This document shows positions 15,416 through 24,787 of a stretch of DNA of 64,000 bases, in pieces (the stretch's first letter is position 1; the number at the start of each line of letters is the position of its first letter). The stretch covers positions 1 to 64,000 of the forward strand of contig NZ_SGIT01000002.1 in NCBI RefSeq assembly GCF_004208525.1. Reading direction: 5' to 3'. Origin of the DNA: Sphingobacterium corticibacterium. GTDB taxonomy: Bacteria > Bacteroidota > Bacteroidia > Sphingobacteriales > Sphingobacteriaceae. The notes below the pieces were generated by a model. The model had not been told where the DNA came from. It did no database searches and saw nothing but the letters and a program-made list of their open reading frames with translations. The translations under genes were made by a program, and so were the position numbers.

Positions 15416-16315
15416 TTAGTTAGAGGATAGCTCTGCTTCACTTTTCACATAGTTTTCACTATGGTCGTGTGTAAACAGGGATGCAAAATTCCCGGCAATC
15501 TTACCGCTATCTTCTTTGTTGAACATCACATTGGGTTTATTCGCAATGCTCCATTGGTTCGGGCCATTAAATATCTGCATCACATCCACCATCAGATGCA
15601 CATTGCTTCTTAATCCTTCCCGTACATGAGCCAAATGATCACCGCTTGTCTTCGTAAGGTCGACGCTTATCACCTTAATATTATTCATCGCTTCTGGATC
15701 ATCAAATGGATATCCAAAACCTCCGATATGATATTTGAACTGTTTGTTCCCCGTCGGATCGCCCTGCTGATCGTCCGACACCACATCACTGTTCCCTTCC
15801 AGCTTGAAGAATATATATCCCTGGCTCCATGTCCAGAACATGCCTGCATGTCCTTCTCCGGGATTAAAGGACAGCACCCCCGTTCTGCGTTCCATCGGCA
15901 TCATGTTTCTTTCCTGATCGACCCCGATCAGGAATTCAACTTTTGTATAGTCTCCTTCGGGAACCTTGACCTTCGTAAAGCGTGTCGATCTATCGGATCC
16001 GTCCACTAGAAAATAGCTATCGTCCTGCGGAACGGTGTAGCTACTTCCGTCAGCTTTATATAGCTTGATGTTGCTGATATAGTACATCAGGATACGTATG
16101 CTGAACTGTTCGCCCTTTGCGTTTCGGTACAGATAGCTGGGATCGATATAGAACCGGTCTTCTCCGACGATGTGGTCAAATTCAATGGAAAAATCACCCA
16201 TCTTATTCTCATCGATAATATCTTCGTCCTTTTTACAGGCTGATAGCAGCAGGCAGCACGCTATATAGGCGATCACCATGCTCTTCCAGTCTCGTTTCAT
16301 CATTTTCTCTCTCAT
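15416..16315 (-). CDS. MbnP family lipoprotein (second copy)
   Basis: A 299-residue MbnP-type protein with lipobox LSAC (Cys27). It has the core elements MYYISNIKLY, FLIGVD, and MFWTWSQGYIFFKLEG with Trp161 and Trp163. It is longer than the other two copies, has a His-containing C-terminus (FTHDHSENY), and diverges most from them. It is sandwiched between the two diheme peroxidase genes and is the probable substrate of one of them. Confidence 0.85.
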   Translation of the reverse strand: MREKMMKRDWKSMVIAYIACCLLLSACKKDEDIIDENKMGDFSIEFDHIVGEDRFYIDPSYLYRNAKGEQFSIRILMYYISNIKLYKADGSSYTVPQDDSYFLVDGSDRSTRFTKVKVPEGDYTKVEFLIGVDQERNMMPMERRTGVLSFNPGEGHAGMFWTWSQGYIFFKLEGNSDVVSDDQQGDPTGNKQFKYHIGGFGYPFDDPEAMNNIKVISVDLTKTSGDHLAHVREGLRSNVHLMVDVMQIFNGPNQWSIANKPNVMFNKEDSGKIAGNFASLFTHDHSENYVKSEAELSSN

Positions 16316-16320
16316 CTCAT

Positions 16321-17442
16321 TTATTTAAAGGGGTCTGAAAACTCCCTGTTGTTTAAAAATTTCTCGTCGGTCAGTGCATGTAGAAATGACTTGATGTCTT
16401 TGACCTCTTGGTCTGTCATAGGTATCCCTACCTTGTCATTGTTCTGGTATAATGCAGCATCGGTAACAGGTGTGTCTTTGATGCCGAATCGATAATGATG
16501 GAGTACTTCATCTATTGTTTTGAAGCGCCCGTCATGCATATAGGGTGCGCTAACCATTACATTGCGTAGCGTGGGCGTCTTGAAAGCGCCCAAATCCAAT
16601 GGATTGTAGGTAATACGGTATCTTCCCCAATAAATGCCCTCATGCGATCCATCACCAAAATCATCGTCTATACCGTTATTGTGAAAGCCATTATCTGTAA
16701 AAAGTTCCCCTGCATGGCAACTGCTACACTTTTGTCGAACCAGATTTAGTCCACGAAGCTGATTGGCAGATAGCGCATCCGACTGTTCTCCACGCCGATA
16801 TAGGTCGTATGGGGAGTCAGCCGAGATCAGTATGCGCTGAAATTGCGATAGCGCCATGGCCGTCCGATGCTCGCTTGGCAGCTCTCCAAACGCATTCTGA
16901 AATAACTCCACGTAAGTAGCATCCGCACGCAAACGCTCCACCAGCACCGGTAGGTACATGCCCATTTCGTCGGCATGTGTCAGCGGACCAAATGCCTGGG
17001 ATTCCAGATTGGTCGACCCGCCGTCCCAAAAGAAACCCTGGTCTGTCCATGCGAGATTGATCAATGTGGGCGAGTGTCGCTCCAAAGGCTTACCCGATAC
17101 ACCCGCTGTGGTGAGTGCCACGCCATCAGAAAAACCTTTTCCCTGGTGGTGGCAGCTTGCACATGACACTTGTTTGTTAGCAGACAAAAGAGGGTCGTAG
17201 AAAAGTCTTCTGCCCAATTCAACCCCCGCTTTAGTCAGTGGATTGGATGGTAGACCAGTCTTGGGATCAATAGCGGATTCGACCGCTTTGGGGAAGAATG
17301 CAGGCTGACGAAAAGCAAAAGGAGTCTCCTCCTCTTCGATCAGGGACGGTTCATAATCCTTAGCGCAGGATAATAGGACGAACAATCCCACCAAAAAGGC
17401 GAAGACTCCAATGATATGTTTTTTTCTTACTGTGATATACAT
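16321..17442 (-). CDS. MbnH-like diheme cytochrome c peroxidase family protein (second)
   Basis: This 373-residue MauG-superfamily protein has a lipobox (LLSC, Cys26) and hemes at CASCH 94-98 and CSSCH 239-243. The YMHDGRF motif lies about 60 residues further. Its ATG overlaps the stop of the preceding MbnP gene (TAATG), so the two are translationally coupled, as expected for an enzyme-substrate pair. It differs clearly from the 14333-15400 copy, so the two peroxidases are diverged paralogues rather than recent duplicates. Confidence 0.87.
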   Translation of the reverse strand: MYITVRKKHIIGVFAFLVGLFVLLSCAKDYEPSLIEEEETPFAFRQPAFFPKAVESAIDPKTGLPSNPLTKAGVELGRRLFYDPLLSANKQVSCASCHHQGKGFSDGVALTTAGVSGKPLERHSPTLINLAWTDQGFFWDGGSTNLESQAFGPLTHADEMGMYLPVLVERLRADATYVELFQNAFGELPSEHRTAMALSQFQRILISADSPYDLYRRGEQSDALSANQLRGLNLVRQKCSSCHAGELFTDNGFHNNGIDDDFGDGSHEGIYWGRYRITYNPLDLGAFKTPTLRNVMVSAPYMHDGRFKTIDEVLHHYRFGIKDTPVTDAALYQNNDKVGIPMTDQEVKDIKSFLHALTDEKFLNNREFSDPFK

Positions 17443-18314
17443 TAATTTGCTTCCACGGAAACAGAACTTGCTTCTTTGAATGTCAACGATTTGCTCAAAA
17501 ACGTATCGCGAAGAGCTATCATCAGGTCTTTTTTGTTTTGACTGATACTGTTATTGACCCACGGTAGATCGGTCGCCGATAGCAACTCTTTTACGTCCAC
17601 GTTGCAAGTGATTTTTCCAGAGTTTTGGGCATCAATTTTTAGCGGCGCAGTCAGTTCTACGGCTTTTTCGCCACCATCAAACAAAGCATTTGAGCCAGTT
17701 TCCCAAGACAGCGCTTTTGAAGTCGGTGTACCACCTGCCCAATGAATAGTTCCAGCGACGGTTAGGAATTTGTAACTGGTGAACCACATCCAACCGTCAC
17801 TAACTCCCATACCGTTCAACGAACCCAGTTCGCCAGCAGTCAAAGCAATATTGTCATTATATTTTTGATCGACACCGATAGAGAATTTGATAGCCTTATA
17901 TTCTCCTGAAGGGATATCTTTGATCGTCACTTCCTCACGCTTTGTTGCGGGGTATTTTTCTCCGTTGACCAAATGCTGTACAGCTATTTCATTGGTTTCC
18001 TCCACCAAATAATAAGATTCCGGTATCGCATGTTCTTTATTGTCTTTATCGATCAATTTGACATTGCTCACCCAATAACGTAGACGGCTAAATTCGAATT
18101 CCATATCATAGGTTCCACTCGAATTAATTAATTGATAGGGATATTTTTTATTTAGTTCAAAATCTGAATCGCCATATTTGGCATCAAATGTCAACGATAA
18201 AGATCCTGCTTGGTCTGCGTAGACAATCTTTTCAACTTCTTTAATTTCGGTTTTTTCACAGGATGTGAATACCAGCGCAGCAACGGCTGCAAAAAATAAA
18301 TTCTGCTTTTTCAT
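17442..18314 (-). CDS. MbnP family lipoprotein (third copy)
   Basis: A 290-residue protein with lipobox FTSC (Cys19), RLRYWVSNVKL at 78-88, YYLVEE, FSIGVD, and GWMWFTSYKF with Trp175 and Trp177. It is closest to the 11322-12089 copy. Its stop codon overlaps the start of the second MbnH-like gene. Probably a surface or periplasmic copper-binding protein needing Trp oxidation. Confidence 0.86.
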   Translation of the reverse strand: MKKQNLFFAAVAALVFTSCEKTEIKEVEKIVYADQAGSLSLTFDAKYGDSDFELNKKYPYQLINSSGTYDMEFEFSRLRYWVSNVKLIDKDNKEHAIPESYYLVEETNEIAVQHLVNGEKYPATKREEVTIKDIPSGEYKAIKFSIGVDQKYNDNIALTAGELGSLNGMGVSDGWMWFTSYKFLTVAGTIHWAGGTPTSKALSWETGSNALFDGGEKAVELTAPLKIDAQNSGKITCNVDVKELLSATDLPWVNNSISQNKKDLMIALRDTFLSKSLTFKEASSVSVEAN

Positions 18315-18342
18315 TTTTCTTGTTATTGTATATATTGATTTG

Positions 18343-19188
18343 TTATTTAACTTCTACAGGAAATACCAGTTCCTCCTGTGATACTTTTTCTCCTTTTTTG
18401 AACAGATTCACTTTGATTGTCCAAGGGCCTTTCATGGTGAAATTGACTATCCCACTATACCGTCCATTACTTTTGCCTACGGCAGCCTTATTATCAGGTG
18501 AACCATGTCCCATATCCGGCATAAAAGGCTCTATTTCTACCGTATAGTTGTCCAGCGGTGGGAAAACCTCATGCTCCATTCTGTGCAGTGTGAAGTCAAT
18601 GGGCTGACTTCCTGTTTTTACTTCATTGGGTAGCAATAGACTAACGAACACACGGCCATCATCTTTGGTACCAACAGGGATAGTCCTTGCATACTTTGCC
18701 TCTGAAACGGGCAGCAGAAAGGATAAACTATCTGTTTTATTGAGGATAGTATTCAATACCCAACCCTTGCCCATATCCTTCATATTGGCCATGATAAAGA
18801 CTACCTCAGCTTTATAAAGACCATTACCCAGATTAACCAAAGGGTAATATGGTCCTCCGTGCGACATCATACCCATATCCATGACAACATTATAGTCAAG
18901 CTGGGCATCAGTAGCAGGGTTCCCGTCTTGATCCGTGACCTGAATGTAGATGGTTTCGTTTTTGCTGGTCAGGCTGTCCTGTACCAGTACACTGATCTTT
19001 TTGTCTGTCAGTGTCGTATCTGCTATTTTTGTCAAAGCGGTTATATCAACCAAAGCACCTGCCGTGTCAACAGTGCCTTCTTGCTGTTGGTTATGTGTAT
19101 TGTTTCCGCACCCGGTCAAACTGTATATCAATGCCATAGCCATTACGCTAAAAAGCATGGATGACTTTCCAAAGTAAAATGGTTTCAT
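18343..19188 (-). CDS. Met/His-rich lipoprotein with two YtkA/FixH-like domains
   Basis: A 281-residue lipoprotein (LTGC, Cys27). Two beta-sandwich repeats each carry a Met/His cluster, MDMGMMSHGG at 103-112 and FMPDMGHGSPDN at 222-233. This is the pattern of YtkA-like/FixH-type domains, which are thought to bind copper. It starts the run of MbnP/MbnH genes on this strand. I infer a periplasmic copper chaperone or sensor role from motif and neighbours. Confidence 0.72.
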   Translation of the reverse strand: MKPFYFGKSSMLFSVMAMALIYSLTGCGNNTHNQQQEGTVDTAGALVDITALTKIADTTLTDKKISVLVQDSLTSKNETIYIQVTDQDGNPATDAQLDYNVVMDMGMMSHGGPYYPLVNLGNGLYKAEVVFIMANMKDMGKGWVLNTILNKTDSLSFLLPVSEAKYARTIPVGTKDDGRVFVSLLLPNEVKTGSQPIDFTLHRMEHEVFPPLDNYTVEIEPFMPDMGHGSPDNKAAVGKSNGRYSGIVNFTMKGPWTIKVNLFKKGEKVSQEELVFPVEVK

Positions 19189-19281
19189 TCTCGATTTTAT
19201 TCAATGCCAAAATCGCTGTATTACCCATCGAGTATAAAGCCTCTTAGGTCAATACAGCACTATTAATTCTTATAGAAAAAA

Positions 19282-19662
19282 TTAGGCGTTGAATCGAGGA
19301 GGGCGGAAGTTATTCTTGAAATGTATAAAACTGTAGTAAGCTTTATAATAGGATACGTATTTGTTCACTAACTGGATGGATATGCTTTCGGGCATCACCA
19401 GCCATTCCTGCATCACGCAGAGAAAAGTTTCGTGTTTTGCGTTCTGCGGAAGACTTTTATCGGATGATTTCTCTTCCAATGCTTTGAGCTTTTTCATCAG
19501 TACGCATTGACCATTGCAATGCATTTCCGGCTTTGCCCTATTTTCACACAATACGTTTGCGATATAGGATCGGTTGCTTTCAAACCACACAAATACCCCC
19601 ATACTTCCCAAACATTGGTAAGCGAGAGATACAAGTAACAGGAATGAAATTATCCTTTTCAA
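19282..19662 (-). CDS. Small exported three-cysteine protein (copy 1)
   Basis: A 126-residue protein with an N-terminal hydrophobic segment, then Cys39-E-N-R...Cys49-N-G-Q-Cys53 and a basic helix (VLMKKLKALEEK). The divergent gene 21135-21506 has the same three cysteines at the same positions (39, 49, 53) and the same CxNR...CxGxC motif. Each copy is adjacent to a SCO gene. I do not know a named family. A redox or copper hand-off partner of SCO is a reasonable inference. The gene follows SCO by 14 bases on the same strand. Confidence 0.6.
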   Translation of the reverse strand: MKRIISFLLLVSLAYQCLGSMGVFVWFESNRSYIANVLCENRAKPEMHCNGQCVLMKKLKALEEKSSDKSLPQNAKHETFLCVMQEWLVMPESISIQLVNKYVSYYKAYYSFIHFKNNFRPPRFNA

Positions 19663-19676
19663 TTTAGTTTATATCT

Positions 19677-20321
19677 TTAAAATTGTGCTAATAATTTACG
19701 GATGTCTTCTATGGCCTTTTTCGATTCATCTTCACGGGTGCCATCGTAAACTCCTCTTACGTGTCCGTTAGTGTCCACCAATGTAAATGCACCGCTATGA
19801 TCAAAGCCTCCGGGAATGTCGGGGTTTTCCTCCGCATACGAAAAGTAACCCTCTTTTCCTGCAATGTGATAGACAGCCTCCTGTGGGCCATTTAAGAAGT
19901 GCCAGTTTGACGGTGCACCAAGTTTAGTGGCGTAATCTTTTAGCACAGCCGGCGTATCGTGTTTCGCATCAATGGTGTGCGATAATATCACTAAACGCTC
20001 CTCGTTTTCAAACTCTTTTGCGATGGTCAACATATTTTTAGCAAGTAGCGGACATATAGTCGGACAACGTGTAAAAAAGAAATCTGCCAGGTAGATCTTA
20101 TCAGCAACATCTTCATTGGAAATCCATACACTGTCCTGATCCACAAAACGGAATTCAGGTATGCTGTGGTAGATCGTGTCATTAACCGTCTTGCCATCTT
20201 TCACCATTGAAACGATTTCTTTCTCGCCCATAATAGGAAGATCCTTATCATCGCGTTGTTGACCACAAGAGGCGAGAAATAATATGCCCAATGGCAGGAT
20301 TTTGAAAATTTGAAAAGACAT
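19677..20321 (-). CDS. SCO1/SenC/PrrC family protein (copy 1)
   Basis: A 214-residue thioredoxin-fold lipoprotein (LASC, Cys19). It has the SCO copper site: CPTIC (Cys86, Cys90) and His175 in GFDHSGAF, plus DxxHDTP as in the family. SCO proteins deliver copper to cytochrome oxidase CuA or act as thiol reductases outside the cytoplasm. It is the first gene of the leftward copper cluster and faces a second SCO gene across a 189-base divergent promoter region. Confidence 0.9.
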   Translation of the reverse strand: MSFQIFKILPLGILFLASCGQQRDDKDLPIMGEKEIVSMVKDGKTVNDTIYHSIPEFRFVDQDSVWISNEDVADKIYLADFFFTRCPTICPLLAKNMLTIAKEFENEERLVILSHTIDAKHDTPAVLKDYATKLGAPSNWHFLNGPQEAVYHIAGKEGYFSYAEENPDIPGGFDHSGAFTLVDTNGHVRGVYDGTREDESKKAIEDIRKLLAQF

Positions 20322-20510
20322 TGCTCTCTGCTATTTTATTAACTTTGCAAAGTTACCACACTATATGGCTTTCGTGGTTTACATAAGCGTGCTACGTGTT
20401 TAGGTTTTCGTGCATATCGGATGTTGTAGGGGAAACTTGAGGTATTCAATCGATATTTAACAGCAATAAAATGTATATTTGGTATTTAAAATAGGATAGT
20501 ATTTATCTCA

Positions 20511-21113
20511 ATGAAATATGTAAGCTTATTCTTAGTTTTGACTATATGCTCTATGGGCTGTCAACGAAAAAAACTTCCCTATCTCGGCAATCCGGTTACG
20601 GAAGGGAGTGAGCTAATTTATCCTAAGATCGATGAATTCAGCATGCTTGATCAGGACAGTATACCCATCTCTGATCAGAGCCTGATTGGTAAGATCCATA
20701 TTGCTTCATTTATTTTCTTGTCATGTCCAACCATTTGTCCGCAAATGAACGCGCAGATGAAGGAAGTGTACGATGAAACGATGGGAATGGAAGATATTGT
20801 TCTCCTTTCTTTCAGTATTGACCCTAAACGCGACACCATTCCGGCATTGAAAGCCTACGCTGACAAGATCGGGGTTAAAAGAGAGAAATGGCATTTTCTA
20901 TATGGAAGCCCACAAGATGTATTACATCTTGCGGAGAAATCTTATTATGCTATTGCCTATCCGGATAGTACGGCTCCCGGCGGATTTACACACAGCGGTG
21001 GATTTCTTTTGGTCGATAAGGATCTACATATCCGGGGTGTATACGACGGAACTTCGCAGGATGAAACAAAGAGATTATTAGCAGATATTGATATTTTACG
21101 AAAAGAAAAATAA
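20511..21113 (+). CDS. SCO1/SenC/PrrC family protein (copy 2)
   Basis: A 200-residue SCO lipoprotein (SMGC, Cys17) with CPTIC (Cys72, Cys76), DPKRDT and His161 in GFTHSGGF. All copper ligands are present. It is divergently arranged to the other SCO gene and followed 21 bases later by its own three-Cys protein, mirroring the other pair. The duplication is old, judging by low similarity outside motifs. Confidence 0.9.
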   Translation: MKYVSLFLVLTICSMGCQRKKLPYLGNPVTEGSELIYPKIDEFSMLDQDSIPISDQSLIGKIHIASFIFLSCPTICPQMNAQMKEVYDETMGMEDIVLLSFSIDPKRDTIPALKAYADKIGVKREKWHFLYGSPQDVLHLAEKSYYAIAYPDSTAPGGFTHSGGFLLVDKDLHIRGVYDGTSQDETKRLLADIDILRKEK

Positions 21114-21134
21114 ATTTAATACATTCGCACCATT

Positions 21135-21506
21135 TTGAAAAGATTCATGTACATATCGTTGCTTGTGGCTGTATTGATACAGTCAACGAGTAGTATGTGG
21201 ATTTTTGTAGGCTTTCAGCTCAACTGGGACTATATAGAAAGCCAGTTGTGTATCAATAGATTTGATACTATTCCAGTATGTAAAGGGTCGTGTTATTTAG
21301 AGGAAAAAATTAAAGAGGACCAGCAGCATAATGATGCACCTGTGAAACTTAAGTTGCTGGAAGTAACAATGATATTAGCATTCTTCACTTTAAACAATAC
21401 GCAGCCTATTCAAAAGGATATTGGAAACCTATTAACCCAATCGGTTGCTACTGCCCCCTTATCAGATGGCTTTTGCTTTTCTATCTTCAAACCGCCTATT
21501 GCCTGA
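21135..21506 (+). CDS. Small exported three-cysteine protein (copy 2)
   Basis: A 123-residue protein with a signal-like N-terminus, then Cys39-I-N-R...Cys49-K-G-S-Cys53 and YLEEKIKE. Cysteine positions match the copy at 19282-19662 exactly although the rest is poorly conserved. It starts after the SCO gene on the same strand and is followed by an AraC regulator. The function is unassigned. Confidence 0.6.
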   Translation: MKRFMYISLLVAVLIQSTSSMWIFVGFQLNWDYIESQLCINRFDTIPVCKGSCYLEEKIKEDQQHNDAPVKLKLLEVTMILAFFTLNNTQPIQKDIGNLLTQSVATAPLSDGFCFSIFKPPIA

Positions 21507-21548
21507 TTTAATTGATCTATCGATTATTTAAATTAAGGTAATATTATT

Positions 21549-22421
21549 ATGGTTGTCAAGACAGAAGAAATAAGAGTTTTGACACTGGAAGATTTTGAAA
21601 GTCCCGATTTAGGTTTTTTCATCACTTCGCTTCAATCTTATAATCAGCATTACTGTAGTCTTTTCTCGTTGCCAAACCAGAGAAGATTTTACATGATAAT
21701 CTTTTTAGAAGATCAAGCCGGAAGGTTTGTTGTAGATCAGTCTTCTACACAAATCCATAAAGGAGAAGTATTGAGTGTAAACCCTACCAGTGTCTGTACA
21801 TTTGAAATAGATAAACAAGCCAAAGGCTGGATGGTGTTGTTTACGGATGCTTTTTTTTCGAAACGATATAACGACAATGTTTTATACGATTTTTCATTTC
21901 TAAAAAGCAATAGCGTATGTAAACAGTTGGAGTATACGGAAGATATGCCCCATTGGCGCATGATGATGGATGCAATGTACGATGAATTCAAGCGCTCAGG
22001 AGCTGATTCAAGAACGATATTGCGCTCCTACCTGAATATCGTATTGGGTATTATGGAGAGACACAATGGTATAGCTGTTGATGCTCCCTACAATAGAGAG
22101 AAAGAGAGTAAAGTACGACTGTTTGAACAATTGTTGGAACAGTACTACAAAAGAGAACGATTCCCTTCATTTTATGCCGAAAAGTTGAACATATCAACGA
22201 ATTACCTAAACCGTATCTGTAAAGAACGGCGGAGCAGGAGTGTCGGAGAAATAATAAGAGACCGAATACTCATGGAGGCAGAAAGGTTGCTCTATCACAC
22301 GTTCAAAACGGTATCGGAAATATCATTTGAACTTGGATTCGACAGTTCTTCTTACTTCATTACTTTTTTTAAAAAGAAGCATGGACTTAGCCCAGAAGAG
22401 TTTAGAAAGACACAGCGATAA
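21549..22421 (+). CDS. AraC family transcriptional regulator
   Basis: A 290-residue regulator with a cupin-like N-terminal sensing half and a C-terminal AraC domain (about 185-288). The domain has two HTH motifs, including LNISTNYLNRICKERR and ISFELGFDSSSYFITFFKK. It lies 42 bases downstream of the SCO/three-Cys pair and is cotranscribed or nearby, so it may control the divergent copper cluster. The ligand is unknown. Confidence 0.88.
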   Translation: MVVKTEEIRVLTLEDFESPDLGFFITSLQSYNQHYCSLFSLPNQRRFYMIIFLEDQAGRFVVDQSSTQIHKGEVLSVNPTSVCTFEIDKQAKGWMVLFTDAFFSKRYNDNVLYDFSFLKSNSVCKQLEYTEDMPHWRMMMDAMYDEFKRSGADSRTILRSYLNIVLGIMERHNGIAVDAPYNREKESKVRLFEQLLEQYYKRERFPSFYAEKLNISTNYLNRICKERRSRSVGEIIRDRILMEAERLLYHTFKTVSEISFELGFDSSSYFITFFKKKHGLSPEEFRKTQR

Positions 22422-22447
22422 AGGTAATATCTCCATTGAATTAATTT

Positions 22448-22479
22448 AAGCGGTTCCAGTTAGTTGGGACCGCTTTTTT
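22448..22479 (+). terminator. Intrinsic terminator after the AraC gene
   Basis: AAGCGGTTCC (22448-22457) pairs with GGGACCGCTT (22466-22475) with one G-T pair, then a run of six T (22474-22479). It ends the rightward SCO/AraC unit. Confidence 0.8.
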
Positions 22480-22681
22480 GTTATATGCGGCAATCCATTT
22501 CTCCAAAATGAAAGCAGTTACGAATTGGATTGTCATTTCCTGAGGTATCTCGTAATCCTTTATTCCCTGAGAAGTGAAATGTCGCATACCGCGGATGGAC
22601 TTGTCGCTGATACACATCACCAGTACCATACTTTGGGGATATTTTAGACAGGTTACCTACGTGAAATATTTTTGTGAAAAA

Positions 22682-23674
22682 TTATACTTCTTTTCGTCGG
22701 GCCATACGCTGAGCGATGATGCTGGCGGCAATCAATTGCAAGGCATGATAGAGCATGAGCGGCAACAAGACGATACCGGTGATGGTACTGTGCTGAAAGA
22801 GCACTTTTGACATGACGGTGCCGTGTACCAATGACTTTTTTGACCCACAAAATAATACAGTGATACGGTCTTCATCTGAAAAGCCAAAAAAGCGGCTGAG
22901 TAGTCCGACACAAAAGAATACGGCGAAAAATAAGGCCATCATCCCTGCAGCTAGTCCGGCAAGTTCAAGAGCAGTAAAACCTTCAAAAAGATTTTCGGAG
23001 AATGACTTACAAAACGAGGTGTAAATGATAGTAAGGATGATTGCCTGATCAAAATATTTGAGGTATTTCTTATACTTTTCGGCAATGGCGCCAAACCGGG
23101 AGTTAAGACTGATGCCGATGATAACAGGTAACAGGACTTGAAGAACCAATTTTATGACGATATCAGTGACATCAAAAGCCCCCGTTGCAGAAGCGATGAA
23201 CAGACCAACCCAGAGGGGGGTAACTATTACTCCGATCAAACTGGAAATGCTCGCGTTGAAAATAGCTGCGGGAATATTGCCCTTGGCGATGGAAACCATG
23301 ACAACGGAGGAGGAAACTGTGGACGGTAAAGCCGCCAGAAAGAATATACCTAACCAAAGCAACTCAAGGTCTGTGCCTGTGAACAAGGGACGAGATGCCA
23401 AAACGATGAGTGGAAAAACCAAAAAGGTTGTCAACTGAACAATAATGTGCATTTTCCAGTTGGCAAGCCCGGCTTTTAATTTCTCAACACTCAGTCGCAA
23501 TCCATAAAAAAGGAAAATAAACGACACGCCTACATTGGCAATCTCCTCCAGCGAAACAGGTTCTTGGACCATGCCAGGCTGTGGCAAAAAATAAGCCAGC
23601 AGGATCATGACGCCTATCATTAACAGGAAACCGTCGAAACCTGCTTTATTTAATATTGCTAATAACTTCTTCAA
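22682..23674 (-). CDS. SBF-like putative Na+-dependent transporter
   Basis: A 330-residue inner-membrane protein with about ten hydrophobic segments, of the bile acid:sodium symporter-like (PF13593-type) family. Signature segments are FIFLFYGLRLSVEKLK (about 52-67), a crossover motif ALPSTVSSSVVM (about 123-134), and VLFCGSKKSLVHG near residue 285. The substrate is unknown. It may be cotranscribed with or independent of the methionine genes 55 bases upstream. Length is typical. Confidence 0.85.
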   Translation of the reverse strand: MKKLLAILNKAGFDGFLLMIGVMILLAYFLPQPGMVQEPVSLEEIANVGVSFIFLFYGLRLSVEKLKAGLANWKMHIIVQLTTFLVFPLIVLASRPLFTGTDLELLWLGIFFLAALPSTVSSSVVMVSIAKGNIPAAIFNASISSLIGVIVTPLWVGLFIASATGAFDVTDIVIKLVLQVLLPVIIGISLNSRFGAIAEKYKKYLKYFDQAIILTIIYTSFCKSFSENLFEGFTALELAGLAAGMMALFFAVFFCVGLLSRFFGFSDEDRITVLFCGSKKSLVHGTVMSKVLFQHSTITGIVLLPLMLYHALQLIAASIIAQRMARRKEV

Positions 23675-23729
23675 TACGCTCTTAATATATTACTCCGTTG
23701 TACCAAAATTATTCGTCAATACATGGGAA

Positions 23730-24758
23730 CTAAACCGCGAATTCTTTGCGTATAATTTCTGCTCCCACGCTTAAAGCGCTCAACTTCCCTCTTGCTACGT
23801 TTCGGGATAATGGAGCCATACCACAGTTTGTACAAGGATAAAGATTTTCGATATCTACAAACTTAAGCGCTTTACGTAGGGTATCGGCTACTTCTTCGGG
23901 TGTTTCGATCGTGTTTGTTGCCACATCAATGGCTCCTACCATTACTTTTTTACACCGAATGAGTTCAATTAAATCAAAAGGTACATTCGAGTTATGGCAT
24001 TCTAAGGACACGATGTCAATACTCGATTTTTGAATTTGTGGAAAAACTTCTTCGTATTGACGCCACTCTGAACCCAATGTCTTTTTCCAGTCAGTATTAG
24101 CTTGTATTCCATAACCGTAGCAAATATGTACCGCAGTTGCACAATGTAAACCTTCAATGGCTCTTTCTAATGCTGCCATCCCCCAGTCGTTCACTTCTTC
24201 AAAGAATACATTAAATGCGGGTTCATCAAACTGGATAATATCTACTCCGGCATCCTGCAGTTCCCTTGCTTCTTCATTGAGCGCTTTCGCGAATTCCCAT
24301 GCCAATTTTTCCCGGCTTTTGTAGTGGGCATCATATAAGGTGTCTACCATGGTCATCGGTCCGGGTAATGCCCATTTTATGGTTTTATCCGTCTGTTTAC
24401 GTAAAAATTTAGCGTCTTCAACAAAAACTGCTTTTTGACGTGCAACCTCCCCTATAACCATAGGGACACTCGCATCATAACGGTCACGGATTTTTACGGT
24501 TTTACGATTTTCAAAATCTACCCCACTTAGATGCTCGACAAAAGTGGTTACGAAATGTTGGCGTGTTTGCTCACCATCGCAAATGATATCTAACCCTGCT
24601 AATTGTTGTTCGTGCAAAGCTATACGTAAAGCATCTTGTTTCCCTTCAAGTAACTGATCGCCATCTAATTTCCAGGGTGACCATAGTTTTTCGGGTGGTG
24701 CAAGCCAGACAGGTTTGGGCAAACTTCCCACAATTGAGGTGGGCAATAATTTCTTCAT
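23730..24758 (-). CDS. mesD: Folate-independent core methionine synthase MesD
   Basis: A 342-residue protein equal to the C-terminal catalytic barrel of cobalamin-independent methionine synthase, without the MetE N-terminal half. Zinc ligands are in place: His211 and Cys213 (HICYGYG), Glu253 (SLECHN), and Cys309 or Cys312 (PCTNCGM). The N-terminal TSIVGSLPKP is a MetE-family opening. Adjacency to the DUF1852 gene identifies it as MesD, which makes methionine from homocysteine with a non-folate methyl donor and needs MesX and oxygen. It is 29 bases after mesX on the same strand. Confidence 0.88.
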   Translation of the reverse strand: MKKLLPTSIVGSLPKPVWLAPPEKLWSPWKLDGDQLLEGKQDALRIALHEQQLAGLDIICDGEQTRQHFVTTFVEHLSGVDFENRKTVKIRDRYDASVPMVIGEVARQKAVFVEDAKFLRKQTDKTIKWALPGPMTMVDTLYDAHYKSREKLAWEFAKALNEEARELQDAGVDIIQFDEPAFNVFFEEVNDWGMAALERAIEGLHCATAVHICYGYGIQANTDWKKTLGSEWRQYEEVFPQIQKSSIDIVSLECHNSNVPFDLIELIRCKKVMVGAIDVATNTIETPEEVADTLRKALKFVDIENLYPCTNCGMAPLSRNVARGKLSALSVGAEIIRKEFAV

Positions 24759-24787
24759 ATAAAAATAATTTTAACGTGTTATATCCA

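Noticed and set aside
22441..22629. Minus-strand 62-codon frame between the AraC gene and the SBF-like transporter
   Set aside because: Its last codons lie inside the AraC terminator hairpin and no family or ribosome site supports it.
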